A stretch of 64,000 nt of DNA from DATAZK01 sp965199805 (GCA_965199805.1 CBDATO010000001.1:2976001-3040000); one strand, 5' to 3'. Numbered from the stretch's first letter, positions 1-8,857 are shown. Notes: generated by a model not told the origin, from the sequence alone. A program made the numbers and translations.

Positions 1-35
1 GCTAGGGTCATGAAGTCATCGCGGGGGTCGAAGCA

Positions 36-320
36 CTCATACCCGAAGTGATATCCACCCGAGCTGAAGGAGCGGGCGGTCCGCCTGGTGGAGCAGACGA
101 TCACCGAGTCGGGTGGCAAGGCTGGCGTCATCAGCCGGGTCGGGATCGGCGATCAGTCGCTGCGCATTTGGGTGCGTCAGGCGCAGATCGACTCGGGCCG
201 CCGGACGGCCTGAGCAGCGTAGAACGGGTTCGAATAAAGGCGCTGGAGAAGGAGAACCGGGAACTGCGCCGGGCGAATGAGATTTTGAAGTCGGCGGCGG
301 TTGTCTTTGGGCCGGGAGCT
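36..320 (+). pseudogene. IS3-family transposase OrfA remnant
   Basis: This is the N-terminal DNA-binding subunit of an IS3 transposase. One frame begins ELKERAVRLVEQ and carries the helix-turn-helix region. It stops near 212, and a second frame then carries the leucine-zipper-like tail (ALEKENRELRRANEILK). The gene therefore needs a frameshift to be read and is not functional. It is cut at 320 by the 5' end of a group II intron; the matching start of OrfB resumes at 2246. The true start lies at or before the first bases of the window. Confidence 0.75.
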
Positions 321-967
321 GTGCGCCACGAGGTGCCGAGTTGATCGAGGGAAGGTCAGAGACCGTTCCTGTCGGGTCGTCGCAGCGGCTCGATGAAGCC
401 TGGGGGCAGCTCGAGCCGGGAACGCCGGTGAGGGTGGCAAGCGGCCCTGACGAACGCGGAATGCGCTGGCCCTGCCAGACGGTGGAGGTCCGTGCGGCAA
501 GACCAGGAGGTGCAACGCGAGTGATCCAGTGTTGACGCTTCGTATCAGCGAAGCCGGTTCGATCTGGCGGATATGGGCCGGTGCGCAGCGCGTGACCACA
601 CAGTCGTCGTCGATGGTGACGGCGGTCTGGTGGTCAACGTCGAAGCCGTTTAGTTCCGACGTTGGGGAGGTCACGGTGAAGGTCTGCGGCGTAGCCCTGA
701 CGATGCTGCCGGAGTAGAGCTGGGCACCTCGCTGGCTGATCGATCAGTTGGTGAACGTGGGAACCGTGCTGCATCCGCATCCGGTGCTCGTCCAGCCGGG
801 GCGAGACGGGGGCAGGCTCGTTTCAGCTGATGGGTGCAGGGCGAGGCGGAGGCCTCGTAGTAGTCGCGGGCGTGACGACCCGACTTGAGAGTCCGGGAGG
901 GCCGGACGCAGGGCGAAGGGGGCCAGCGAGTCGGCAGTGCGGATACTGGAAGGCCGGGAGTTCGTTG

Positions 968-2052
968 GTGAACATCGATGAGTCGGGTGAGGCGTTGACG
1001 CACGCCGAGCAGCGAGTACTGGGTATTCAGACCAAGCTGCACCGTTGGGCACGCGACAATTCTGATCGCAGGTTCGACGACCTGTTCAATCTCGTCACCG
1101 ATCCAGCGTTCCTGCTGGTGGGCTGGCATCGGGTGCGGGGCAATTGGGGCGCGAGAACCGCCGGGGTGGACGGCGCGACCGCGGCGCCCATCGTGTCGCG
1201 GATCGGAGTCGCCGATTTCGTCGGCGGGTTGCGGACCTCGTTGAAGGACCGTAGCTTCCGGCCGCTTCCGGTGCGGGGAAGCACGATCCCCAAGGCGGGC
1301 GGCAAGCTGCGCCGGCTGGGGATCGCGACGATCACCGACCGGGGGTTGGTGCAAGCGTCGCTGAAACGGGTGTTGGAGCCAATCTTCGAGGCGGATATCC
1401 ACCCATGTTCGTATGGGTTTCGTCCCGGACGCCGTGCCCAGGACGCGGTCGCCGAAGTGGTGTATCTGACCACGAAGCCACGCAACTACGGGTGGATCGT
1501 GGCTGCCGAACTACCGGCTGGTCCGGTATGCAGACGACTTGTGCCTGCCCATTCACGGCACCCGCGACGACGCCGAAGCCCTGCGTGAGCAGATCGCCGG
1601 GGTGCTGTCCACGATGGGTCTGCGCCTGTCGCCGGACGAGACCCTGATCACCCACATTGACGAGGGGCTGGACTTTCTTGGCTGGCGCATCCAGCGTCAC
1701 CGCAAACAAGGCACCAGCCGGCATTACGTCTATGCTCGTCCGGCCAAGAAAGCTCTGCGGTCGGTGACGGCAAAGATCAAGACGTCTGCCGACAGGTCGG
1801 GGTGCATCAGCCGCTGGATGACCTGTGTTACGCAGGTTCAACCCGGCGATCACAGGCTGGTGCGCTTACTTCCGGCCCGGCGCATCGTTGGCAAGCTTCG
1901 CCTACCTGGGCCACTACACGTGGACAACGGTCTGGCGCTGGCTACGACGCAAACACCGCCGGCCCATCTGGAAGCACCTGCGCCGCCAGTACTGCCATGG
2001 CGGTTGGTGGCCATCCGGAGAACACATGGAACTGATCAACCCGGAGAAATAG
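968..2052 (+). pseudogene. ltrA: Group II intron reverse transcriptase/maturase, internally deleted
   Basis: The intron-encoded protein normally splices the intron RNA and reverse-transcribes it at the target. The N-terminal part from GTG 968 shows RT domains 0-1 (TAGVDG, RRLGI, VLEPIFEAD, YGFRPGR). It then jumps directly to the YADD catalytic motif near 1527, so roughly 150 residues of the RT palm are missing. A further frameshift near 1800 separates the maturase X-domain tail (FNPAITGWCAYFR, ending ELINPEK). With both breaks it cannot make an active enzyme. Family assignment is secure from YADD, the GFRP motif and the flanking RNA domains. Confidence 0.85.
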
Positions 2053-2146
2053 GCACAATACGCTATCGATACCGCGGCGAACTCACTCCGACTCTCTGGC
2101 CGACTACCGGATCAGAACATCGCCAGTCACGAACGGGGCTTCTGGA

Positions 2147-2240
2147 GAGCCCGGTGCATTGAAAGGTGCACGCCGGGTTTGGGAAGCGGCCTGAGGAAAC
2201 GGGCCGGTCAATTCGATCGGTACCGAGCCTCAGGCCTAGT
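2147..2240 (+). ncRNA. Group II intron domains V and VI
   Basis: Domain V (2147-2180) is the hairpin starting GAGCCCGGTGCATTGAAAGG; its arms GCCCGG and CCGGGT pair and its loop is GAAA-like, as in the catalytic core. Domain VI follows as a stem with perfect 9-bp arms, GGCCTGAGG and CCTCAGGCC. The catalytic RNA therefore still looks folded even though the encoded protein is broken. Confidence 0.8.
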
Positions 2241-2245
2241 TTTGC

Positions 2246-2415
2246 CGACCCGCGACTGCCGTGGTAGTCGATTTATCGACACCGTCAAATCCCGTTTCGA
2301 GGTCGAGCCGATCTGTCGGGTCCTGTCGGAGCATGGTGTGCAGATCACCCCATCCACCTATTATCATTTCGGGCACGGCCGGCATCGGCCCGCGCCCGGC
2401 GGAATGAGCTGCTGT
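2246..2415 (+). pseudogene. IS3-family OrfB N-terminal fragment
   Basis: This reads as the first ~45 residues of an IS3 OrfB (FEVEPICRVLSEHGVQI then PSTYY), the 3' exon of the group II intron insertion. It ends abruptly where IS1380-type sequence begins at 2416, so the catalytic DDE part is gone. It is closely related to the OrfB start of IS3-A at 3134. Confidence 0.75.
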
Positions 2416-2722
2416 TAGCCCGGATGTTGCACGCGTCGACTGAATGAGTCTGGTTGGGCCGGGCTTCGGTTGGTCCGATGTGAATCCCGAAGCCGGGCGT
2501 GACGATGTGCCCGGAGCGTCCGGGTGGCGCCGTTCCTGCGGTGGTCTTTCGGGTCGAAAGGCTGCGCTGGCCGGCTGGTCAGCCGGGTGCGGCGGCGGCG
2601 ATGCCGGGTGATTCCGGTCTGGATCAGGGGGCTCCGGCGATGACCCGGCGGGTAGGTGCAGGATGGTCCGGCGGGCGTGGCGGGTGATGCGGCCGGCGGT
2701 CGAGAAGAGCCGGTGACGCAGG
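2416..2722 (-). pseudogene. IS1380 transposase C-terminal relic
   Basis: The left end TAGCCCGGATGTTGCACGCG and the following ~300 bp match the 3' end of the intact IS1380 copies at 37156 and 60562. The minus-strand reading gives RLRHRLFSTAGRITRHARRT, the transposase C-terminus, with frame breaks afterwards. The rest of the element is absent; IS110-type sequence follows. Confidence 0.75.
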
Positions 2723-2762
2723 CGTTGGACGCTCCCATGTTTTGTCATGCGGTTGCTGCGAC
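2723..2762 (-). pseudogene. IS110 transposase 3' tail, cut off by IS3-A
   Basis: Joined across IS3-A to the minus-strand gene at 8371, this supplies the last codons and a stop (reading LDTVAATA then TGA). It shows that IS3-A entered the very 3' end of an IS110 element. The GAC at 2760-2762 is one copy of the 3-bp target duplication. Confidence 0.6.
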
Positions 2763-2813
2763 TGAGTCGCCCCGGGATTGATGGAGGCTCTGAACCCGCG
2801 GAAGGGTGGAGTC

Positions 2814-3101
2814 ATGCCAGCACCGAGGAAGTACCCGAGCGAGTTGCGTGAACGGGCGCAGCGGCTCGTGACGGAGGCCCGGACAGAGGATCCGGACCTG
2901 TCGTTGAACCAGGCCGTGCTGCGGATCGGCCCGCGGGTCGGGGTGACGCCGGACACGTTGCGCGGGTGGTGCAAGCAGGCCGCGATCGACGCAGGCCAGC
3001 TGCCGGGGGCAACGACGGGTGACGGCAAGCGAATCAACGACCTCGAACGAGAGGTCAAAGAGCTCAAGCGGGCCAACGAGATCCTGCTGGCGGCCAGCTA
3101 A
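2814..3101 (+). CDS. IS3-A transposase OrfA
   Basis: This 95-residue DNA-binding subunit starts at ATG 2814 (MPAPRKYPSELRERAQRLV). It has the IS3 helix-turn-helix region and an ERE..ELKRANEILLA leucine-zipper tail. A TAA stop comes just before the run of T residues (about 3102-3106) where related elements slip into OrfB. As read, OrfA ends before the slippery site and no OrfAB fusion would form, which may be a mutation. Confidence 0.75.
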   Translation: MPAPRKYPSELRERAQRLVTEARTEDPDLSLNQAVLRIGPRVGVTPDTLRGWCKQAAIDAGQLPGATTGDGKRINDLEREVKELKRANEILLAAS

Positions 3102-3133
3102 TTTTTCGCGCGGGAGCTCGACCCGCGACTGCC

Positions 3134-3823
3134 GTGGTAGTCCAGTTCATCGCCGCCCATGTCGACCGTCGCAGCAGCGACGGGCTGCGGTTCGGAGTCG
3201 AGCCGATCTGCACCGTGCTTAGCGAGCACGGCATCAAGATCGCTCCGAGCACCTATTACGCGGCCGTCTCCCGGCCGCCGTCCGCGCGGGCGGTGCAGGA
3301 CGCGGCGGTGCTGATCCAGATCCGGCGCATCCACGCCGACCGCAAGGTGGGCCGTGGCCTCTACGGCGCGCGCAAGGTGTGGGCGGCACTGCGCCGGCAA
3401 GCCGCTGAAGGTGTCGAGTTGGTCGCCGCGCTCGGACCGGTGCCACGGTGCCAGGTGGAACGGCTGATGCGTGCCGACGGGCTGTCCGGTGCGACCTGGT
3501 GCCGTCCGCCGACCACGACGCGCCGCGATCCGGCCGCGAATCGGCCGGCGGATCTGGTCGAGCGTGACTTCAGCGCGAGGCGGCCGAACGCGTTGTGGCT
3601 AGTCGATTTCACCTATGTGCCGACCTGGTCCGGGATGGCGTTCACCTCGTTCGTGCAGGACGCCTACTCGCGGCGGATCGTCGGCTGGCGCACTGCTGCA
3701 CACATGCGTACCGACCTTCCGCTGGACGCGCTGGAGATGGCGCTGTGGATTCGTGAACGTGCTGGTGACACCGTCGACGGGCGACTCGACGGGCTGATTC
3801 ATCACTCCGATGCCGGGTCGCAG
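3134..3823 (+). pseudogene. IS3-A transposase OrfB, 5' half (interrupted by IS30-A)
   Basis: The DDE integrase-core subunit runs from GTG 3134 through the HTH_21 region and the first catalytic Asp (WLVDFTYVPTWSGM) to the second (LIHHSDAGSQ). At 3823 the frame enters IS30-A. The remaining part (YTAIRYHDRL to the stop) is at 6187-6480. CAG at 3821-3823 is duplicated at 6184-6186, so the two halves belong to one gene. Confidence 0.88.
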
Positions 3824-3858
3824 GGCGAACTCAACCGGTCGTCGCAACAGCCCGACGG

Positions 3859-4059
3859 ATGGGGCGAGACGTGGGACGGTCAAGAGGTTGGGGTGCGGCG
3901 CAGACGGGACGGCCGATCATGCGGTCGCCTGGTCGGCCGGGGACCAATGAGCGACGCGTGCAGCGGGAGTTTTGGCGTCGGATTGCCGAGGGGCTGGAGA
4001 GCGAGGCAGCGGCTGTCGCTTGCGGTGTGTCAACGCCGGTCGGGACACGCTGGTTTCGT
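3859..4059 (+). pseudogene. IS30-A transposase N-terminal fragment
   Basis: Reads GRPIMRSPGRPGTNERRVQR through TPVGTRW, identical in pattern to the start of the IS30-B transposase at 40219. It is cut by ISL3-A1 at 4060. The helix-turn-helix and first catalytic region are deleted in this copy. Confidence 0.75.
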
Positions 4060-5490
4060 GGCTCATCCGGATTGACGGTGTAGTCGGGGTCTGAAGCCGC
4101 CGGCCTCGAGGAGACATCGGGCGATGTAGTTGGTCAGGTTCCGAAAGCCGAGCGCGGAGCCGCGGAGGTGTTCGAGCCGGCCGTTGATCGCTTCGGTCGG
4201 GCCGTTGGAGGTGCCGGGCTTGTCGAAGTAGGCGAGCACGTCTGCGGCCCGGCGTTTCAGGGTCCGCCCGAGCGTGATCACCTCAGTCAGCACGTCAGGC
4301 ACCGCCGTGCTGATCGCATCGATGGTCTTCGCCAGGTCGCCTCCGGCGGTCCGGCGGTCGGTGTTGCGGTAGGCCGCGACGATGCGCTGGTAGATACCCC
4401 AGGTCGCCTCGACCTCGACGTGCGCGTCGGCGGCGAACACGGCGTCGAGCCGCCTGCGTTGCCGGTCGGTGAGCAGGTCGGCACCGGTGCGCAGGACGCG
4501 GCGGATGCCGTAGAGCGGGTCGCCGGTGCGGCCACGATGTCCACGGGTCTGCTGCTGGACACGTTGCCGGCAGCGGTCGAGCGCGTCACCGGCGAGTGCG
4601 ACGACATGGAAGGGGTCCATCACCGCGGTGGCGTCGGGCAGCTGCTCGACGGCAGCGGTCTTGAAGCCGGTAAACCCATCCATCGCGACGACCTCGATCC
4701 CGTCGCGGAAGGAGGCCGGCTGCGCCGCCAGCCATGTCCCGAACGCCTGTTTCGAGCGGCCTTCGACCATGTCGAGGAGCCGCGCCGGGCCGGTCCCCGC
4801 CCGGACCGCGGTCAGGTCGATAATGACGGTGACGTACTTGTCGCCTTTGCGGCTGTGCCGCCACGCGTGCTCGTCGACGCCGATCACCGCCACCCCGTCG
4901 AACCGGGACGGATCGGCGATCAGCATCCGTCGCCCTTCGGCCAGGACTGCGTCGTTGGCGGTGTTCCACGACACCCCGAGTGCTTCGGCGACCCGGGCGA
5001 CGGTCAGGTGCCGGCACACAATCGCGGTCAACGCCCAGCGCAGTGCGCCGCGCGACAGCCGGCCTCTGGGCTCAGCCGCGAGGGAAGTCTCCTGTCGCCA
5101 GACGTGGGCGCAGTCGGCGCACCGGTAGCGACGCACCGACACATGCAGCCGGGTAGGCCGCCAGCCGAACGGCTCGTGCGCAAGCTCGCGGATCACCCGG
5201 TCCCGCACCACACCCTCGCCGCCGCACCGGCGGCACCACCGGGCGTCATCGTCGCGGTCCAGGACCCGGCACGCGAGCACCGCACGGTCGAGCTCGACTC
5301 GTTGGCCAGTGACTTGTAGGCCGAGTTCACTCAATCGGCAGAACGTGGTCAGGTCAAGGCAAGCGAAGGTAGCGTCCGGCAACGTCGAGGTCCTTCAGAT
5401 CGGCAGCGTGAGAACTACCGATCCTCGAAGGACCTCGACCCCAACCGGGCACCGACATGCCCACTGCTACACCCTCAACTGCGAAGCGCC
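4060..5490 (-). mobile_element. ISL3-A1 insertion sequence
   Basis: The ends are GGCTCATCCGGATTGACGG (4060) and, on the other strand, GGCGCTTCGCAGTTGAGGG (5490). The single transposase gene fills the element. A near-identical copy (ISL3-A2) lies in opposite orientation at 25312-26737. No clean 8-bp duplication is visible here, because IS30 sequence is deleted on one side. Confidence 0.8.
4063..5382 (-). CDS. ISL3-family transposase (A1)
   Basis: This 439-residue transposase has an N-terminal zinc-binding region (CRRCGGEG and CADCAH), a helix-turn-helix and a DDE domain. The catalytic Asp residues are visible in VIGVDEHAWR and VAMDGFTGFK, and the Glu in GPTEAINGRL, followed by the GFRN signature. 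It starts with TTG (protein MPDATFACLDL). The frame is fully open, so it may be active. Unlike copy A2, it keeps both cysteines of CADC. Confidence 0.9.
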   Translation of the reverse strand: MPDATFACLDLTTFCRLSELGLQVTGQRVELDRAVLACRVLDRDDDARWCRRCGGEGVVRDRVIRELAHEPFGWRPTRLHVSVRRYRCADCAHVWRQETSLAAEPRGRLSRGALRWALTAIVCRHLTVARVAEALGVSWNTANDAVLAEGRRMLIADPSRFDGVAVIGVDEHAWRHSRKGDKYVTVIIDLTAVRAGTGPARLLDMVEGRSKQAFGTWLAAQPASFRDGIEVVAMDGFTGFKTAAVEQLPDATAVMDPFHVVALAGDALDRCRQRVQQQTRGHRGRTGDPLYGIRRVLRTGADLLTDRQRRRLDAVFAADAHVEVEATWGIYQRIVAAYRNTDRRTAGGDLAKTIDAISTAVPDVLTEVITLGRTLKRRAADVLAYFDKPGTSNGPTEAINGRLEHLRGSALGFRNLTNYIARCLLEAGGFRPRLHRQSG

Positions 5491-6176
5491 GCTTAAGCGT
5501 GAGCTGACCGCCTGCCTGCGCACCGGCCGTGCGTTACGTGTCCCTGCCGCGCGCGGCCTCGGGCGCGGCAAACGCTTCGTCACCCCGGAAGTGTTGATCA
5601 GCCAGCGACCAGCCGAAGCCGACGACCGGGCAGTACCCGGCCATTGGGAAGGCGATCTGATCATCGGGCTCGACAAGTCCGCGCGATCGGCACCTTGGTG
5701 GAACGCAGCACCCGTTCACCATGCTGTTGCACCTACCGCGGATGGACGGCTTCGGCCTGACCCCACCAGAGAAGAACGAGCCGCCGCTCGCCGGCCATGG
5801 CGCCGAGGCGGTCCGACAGGCAATCGTCGCCCAACTTGGCACACTGCCCGAACTGCTGCGCCGGTCGCTGACATGGGACCAAGGTGCAGAGATGGCACAG
5901 CACGTCCAACTCACGATCGATAGCGGCATAGCCGTCTATTTCGCCGACCCGCATTCGCCATGGCAAAGAGCAACGAATGAAAACACCAATGTGTTGCTGC
6001 GGCAGTATTTCCCGAAGGGGACCGACCTGGCCCGTTGGACAGTCCGGAACCTCGACGCCGTCGCCGCCACTCTCAATGCCCGACCGCGCAAGACGCTCGA
6101 GTGGCGTACGCCGGCCGAGGCCTTCACCGCTCATCTAGAGTCGGTGCGACGGGCCGGTGTTGCTACGACGGGTTGA
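5491..6176 (+). pseudogene. IS30-A transposase C-terminal part with two frameshifts
   Basis: Resumes at LKRELTACLRTGRALRVPAA and carries the first catalytic motif GHWEGDLIIG. The frame is lost around 5688-5720, where 2 extra bases and then a missing T shift it, and the rest (LTWDQGAEM, NENTNVLLRQYF) continues to 6176. The same two lesions occur at about 39280-39310 and 48520-48550 in IS30-B and IS30-C. It lacks the upstream part of the gene. Confidence 0.85.
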
Positions 6177-6186
6177 ACCTAAGCAG

Positions 6187-6480
6187 TACACGGCTATCCG
6201 TTACCACGACCGGCTCGCGGACGTCGGGGCGCTGCCCTCGATCGGCAGCGTCGCAGACAGCTACGACAACGCCCAGGCCGAAAGCGTGATCGGCTTCTAC
6301 AAGCTCGAATGCGTCCGTCACGACGGGCCGTTTCGCGGCGTCGACGACCTCGAGCTGGCCACCTTGTCCTGGGTGCACTGGTTCAACCACGACCGGCTGC
6401 ACGGCAGCCTGGCCCATGTTCCGCCCGTCGAGTACGAAGCCGCCTACCACGCTGCCGCGGAAACGTCGGTGCGAGCATGA
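6187..6480 (+). pseudogene. IS3-A transposase OrfB, 3' half
   Basis: Carries the region after the second catalytic Asp: YTAIRYHDRLADVG, then SYDNAQAESVIG with the catalytic Glu, and the tail WVHWFNHDRLHGSL. It is the continuation of 3134-3823 across IS30-A. Its TGA stop overlaps the ATG of the next small gene (ATGA at 6477-6480). Confidence 0.85.
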
Positions 6481-6715
6481 CCTCGCCGCGTAACGACATC
6501 GAGACGACATCGACCTGCCCGGTCTGCAGCCGGCCATTCCGGCCGGTGCGCCGGCAGCGGTACTGCTCGCCAGCCTGCCGGCAAGCCGCGTGGCGGGCTC
6601 GCACCATCACCGGCGCACTCGAGGCCGCCAGCCGCAGACCACTGCCGGCCAGCCGCGGCCGTAAGCAGCACACCGTCTACGCATGCACCGAATGCGACCA
6701 GCGCGAGCAATGCTT
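6477..6715 (+). pseudogene. Zinc-ribbon passenger protein of IS3-A, N-terminal part
   Basis: Starts at ATG 6477, overlapping the orfB stop by ATGA, so it would be translationally coupled. It shows two CxxC-type pairs: CPVC then CSPAC (YCSPACRQAAWRAR), and further CTECDQREQC. Similar small Cys-rich proteins are known behind IS3-like genes in actinobacteria; no function is established to my knowledge. IS256 cuts it at about 6716 and the C-terminal part is at 8177. Confidence 0.65.
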
Positions 6716-8176
6716 GAGACCTGTGGATGGGCCCGCCGGTGTGGTGGGCCGGCTGGGTGGGGCCGTACCCTCCCGGTGATCTTTCCGCTGTCTTAAGCAA
6801 GATCGGCGCGGCAACGCCGGTCGGAAGGGTACGACCCGTGCTCACCGTAGTCCCCGATGGTCTGTCCGAGGAAGCCGCCGGTGTTGCCGGCGGGTCGTTG
6901 ATCGATGAGATCGTGCGTGAGGGCGCCCGCCGGATGCTGGTGACGGCGTTGCAGGCGGAGGTCGACGCCTACATCGACCAGTTCGCCGACCAGGTCGATG
7001 AGACGGGCCGGCGGCTGGTGGTCCGTAACGGCACCGCGCAGCCGCGGACGGTGCTGACCGCGGCGGGTGCTCTGGAGGTGACCGCACCTCGGGTGAACGA
7101 CCGCCGCGTCGACCCGGACACCGGCGAACGGCAGCGGTTCAGCTCGGCGATCCTGCCGCCTTGGGCGCGTAAGACGCCGCAGGTCACCGAGGTGCTGCCG
7201 CTGCTCTACCTGCACGGACTGTCTACCAGCGATTTCGGTCCGGCGCTCGGGCAGTTCCTCGGCTCCTCGCACGGCCTGTCCGCACCGGTCATCACCCGGC
7301 TGACCGAAACGTGGCAGGGCGAGCAGCGGGCGTTCGCCGCCCGGGACCTTTCCGGCGTCGACTACGTCTACCTGTGGGCTGACGGCATCCACGTCAACAT
7401 CCGCCTGGCCGACGAACGGCTGTGCCTGCTGGTGCTGATCGGCGTCCGGGCCGACGGTCGTAAGGAACTAATCGCCCTGACCGACGGCTACCGCGAATCC
7501 GCCGGGTCGTGGGCTGACCTGCTGCGTGACTGCGCCCGCCGCGGCATGTCCGCTCCGGTGCTCGCCGTCGGTGACGGGGCGCTCGGTTTCTGGACGGCGC
7601 TGCGTGAGGTGTTCCCAGCCACGCGGGAGCAGCGCTGCTGGTTCCACAAGATCGCCAACGTGCTATCCGCGTTGCCGAAGTCAGCCCACCCCGGAGCGAA
7701 GAAAGCCATGGCTGAGATATGGCAGGCCGAAGACGCTGAGCACGCCCGCCGAGCCGCGAAGGCGTTCGCCGATGCCTACGCCACGAAGTGGCCAAAAGCC
7801 GCCGGCAAGCTCACCGACGACCTCGGTGAGCTGCTCGCGTTCTACGACTATCCCGCCGAACACTGGATCCACCTGCGCACCTCCAACCCGATCGAGTCGA
7901 CATTCGCGACCGTCCGGCACCGCACCAAGGTCACCCGCGGACCCGGTAGTAAGGCAGCTGGGCTGGCGATGGCGTTCAAGCTCATCGAAGCCGCCCAAGC
8001 CCGCTGGCGTGCCGTCAACGCACCCCACCTCGTCGCCCTCGTCCGCGCCGGCGCCGTCTTCAAAGCCGGCAAGCTCGTCGAACGACCCGAAGACAACGAC
8101 CCGGCATCAGCCGCCACAGCGGCCGAACCAGCCCCCGCCGAAGCCGCCTAAACGATCTTCATTCCACAGGTATTGA
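6716..8176 (+). mobile_element. IS256-family insertion sequence
   Basis: The left end GAGACCTGTGGAT and the right-end complement GTCAATACCTGTGGAAT are partial inverted repeats around one transposase gene. Flanks CAATGCTT and CAATTGCT resemble an 8-bp duplication but are not identical, so boundaries are good to a few bases. It interrupts the IS3-A passenger gene. Confidence 0.8.
6838..8151 (+). CDS. IS256-family (mutator-type) transposase
   Basis: This 437-residue protein starts at GTG 6838, preceded by GGAAGGG. An upstream in-frame extension lacks a ribosome site. The IS256 DDE residues are visible: Asp in YLWADGIHVN, Asp in AVGDGALGFW, the QRCWFHK C/H motif and Glu in TSNPIESTFATVR. The frame is intact, so this is one of the probably active elements. 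The C-terminus is rich in Ala/Pro (AATAAEPAPAEAA). Confidence 0.93.
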   Translation: MLTVVPDGLSEEAAGVAGGSLIDEIVREGARRMLVTALQAEVDAYIDQFADQVDETGRRLVVRNGTAQPRTVLTAAGALEVTAPRVNDRRVDPDTGERQRFSSAILPPWARKTPQVTEVLPLLYLHGLSTSDFGPALGQFLGSSHGLSAPVITRLTETWQGEQRAFAARDLSGVDYVYLWADGIHVNIRLADERLCLLVLIGVRADGRKELIALTDGYRESAGSWADLLRDCARRGMSAPVLAVGDGALGFWTALREVFPATREQRCWFHKIANVLSALPKSAHPGAKKAMAEIWQAEDAEHARRAAKAFADAYATKWPKAAGKLTDDLGELLAFYDYPAEHWIHLRTSNPIESTFATVRHRTKVTRGPGSKAAGLAMAFKLIEAAQARWRAVNAPHLVALVRAGAVFKAGKLVERPEDNDPASAATAAEPAPAEAA

Positions 8177-8370
8177 CAATTGCTCACCAGCCTACCTCGC
8201 CCAGCAATGGTGCGACGACTGCGCCCGACCGTGCATCCGCATCGGCATCGGCGGCCTATGCACCAACCGCGACGAGCCCCTGGCCGTTGACGAACTGCTC
8301 CAGGTCCTAACGATCACCTCACGGCACCGAGCCGGGAGAACCCAGCCTCCACGAATCCCGGGGCGACTCA
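8177..8370 (+). pseudogene. Zinc-ribbon passenger protein of IS3-A, C-terminal part
   Basis: In the frame that continues 6477-6715 it reads YLAQQWCDDCARPCIRIG, then GGLCTNRDEPLAVDELL, giving two more Cys pairs. The frame stays open up to the IS3-A end and runs into IS110 sequence, so the natural stop may have been lost or lies just beyond. Confidence 0.6.
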
Positions 8371-8809
8371 GACGGTGTCGAGCTGCGCTGCCGCCTGGAT
8401 TCGTCGGTAGAGACGTCGAGCGGGTGCGCGCTTGACTGACCGGCGAATGTCGCGGTGTGTCTTGCCTTCGGCGCTGCGGCGTAGCACGTGGGCGCGGGTC
8501 TCGGGGTGACACCGCATTCGGGTGATGGCGACCGTGTGCAGGGCTCGGGTGAGCGCCCGGTCACCGCCGCGGTTGAGCCGGTGGCGGGAGCGTTGTCCAC
8601 TGCTGGTCTCAAGCGGAGCGACGCCCGCCAAGGATGCGAACGCCGCTTCGCTGCGTACTCGTCCTTGGTGAGACCAGCTGATCAGCAGCTGTGCTGCCAC
8701 GACTGGCCCGACGCCGGGTTCGGCAAGCAGTACGGGCCCCGCCGGGTGCTGCCTGATCAGCTGGAGCAGCTGCGGATCGAGCTCAGCCAGTTTGGACCGT
8801 TCCCGATCT
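8371..8809 (-). pseudogene. IS110 transposase, C-terminal half
   Basis: The minus strand reads LAELDPQLLQLIRQHPAGP, then FASLAGVAPLETSSGQ and HRLNRGGDRALTRALH. This is the IS116/IS110/IS902 C-terminal domain carrying the catalytic serine region. It is cut by IS3-A at its 3' end and by IS3-B at 8810. Confidence 0.8.
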
Positions 8810-8857
8810 TGTAGACACCCGGTTGTAGTCTGCCGCTGACATCAGCGGAGGGATCGC

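Larger units (their letters stand above)
321..2245 (+). mobile_element. Degenerate group II intron inserted at an IS3 orfA/orfB junction
   Basis: The 5' end GTGCGCCACGAGGTGCCGAG at 321 fits the bacterial group II consensus (GUGCG start). A reverse transcriptase/maturase relic lies inside, and domains V and VI are recognisable at 2147-2240. The left flank reads as the end of IS3 OrfA and the right flank as the start of OrfB; joining 320 to 2246 restores the sequence seen in the IS3-A copy around 3110-3130. Bacterial group II introns commonly sit in mobile elements. The exact 3' boundary is uncertain by a few bases. Confidence 0.8.
3824..6183 (+). mobile_element. IS30-A (IS30 family), itself carrying ISL3-A1 and an internal deletion
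   Basis: The left end GGCGAACTCAACCGGTCGTC and the right end complement CTTAGGTTCAACCCGTCGTA form imperfect inverted repeats. The 3-bp duplication CAG flanks the element at 3821-3823 and 6184-6186. The middle of the transposase gene (about 190 codons, judged against IS30-B) is missing and its place is taken by ISL3-A1 (4060-5490). The insertion point is the codon after the conserved HHSDAGS of IS3 OrfB. Confidence 0.85.
2763..8370 (+). mobile_element. IS3-A, an IS3-family element carrying IS30-A, ISL3-A1 and IS256
   Basis: The terminal inverted repeats are TGAGTCGCCCCGGGATT at 2763 and its near-perfect complement ending at 8370. Both ends are flanked by GAC (2760-2762 and 8371-8373), a 3-bp target duplication typical of IS3. 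Internal order: orfA, 5' half of orfB, IS30-A with ISL3-A1 inside, 3' half of orfB, then a zinc-ribbon passenger gene split by IS256. Without the inserts the element would be about 1.8 kb. It sits in an IS110 relic. Confidence 0.88.

Noticed and set aside
4168..5319. 383-codon plus-strand ORF (and its mirror at 25478-26629)
   Set aside because: It is the antisense shadow of the ISL3-A transposase, with no family resemblance or ribosome site.
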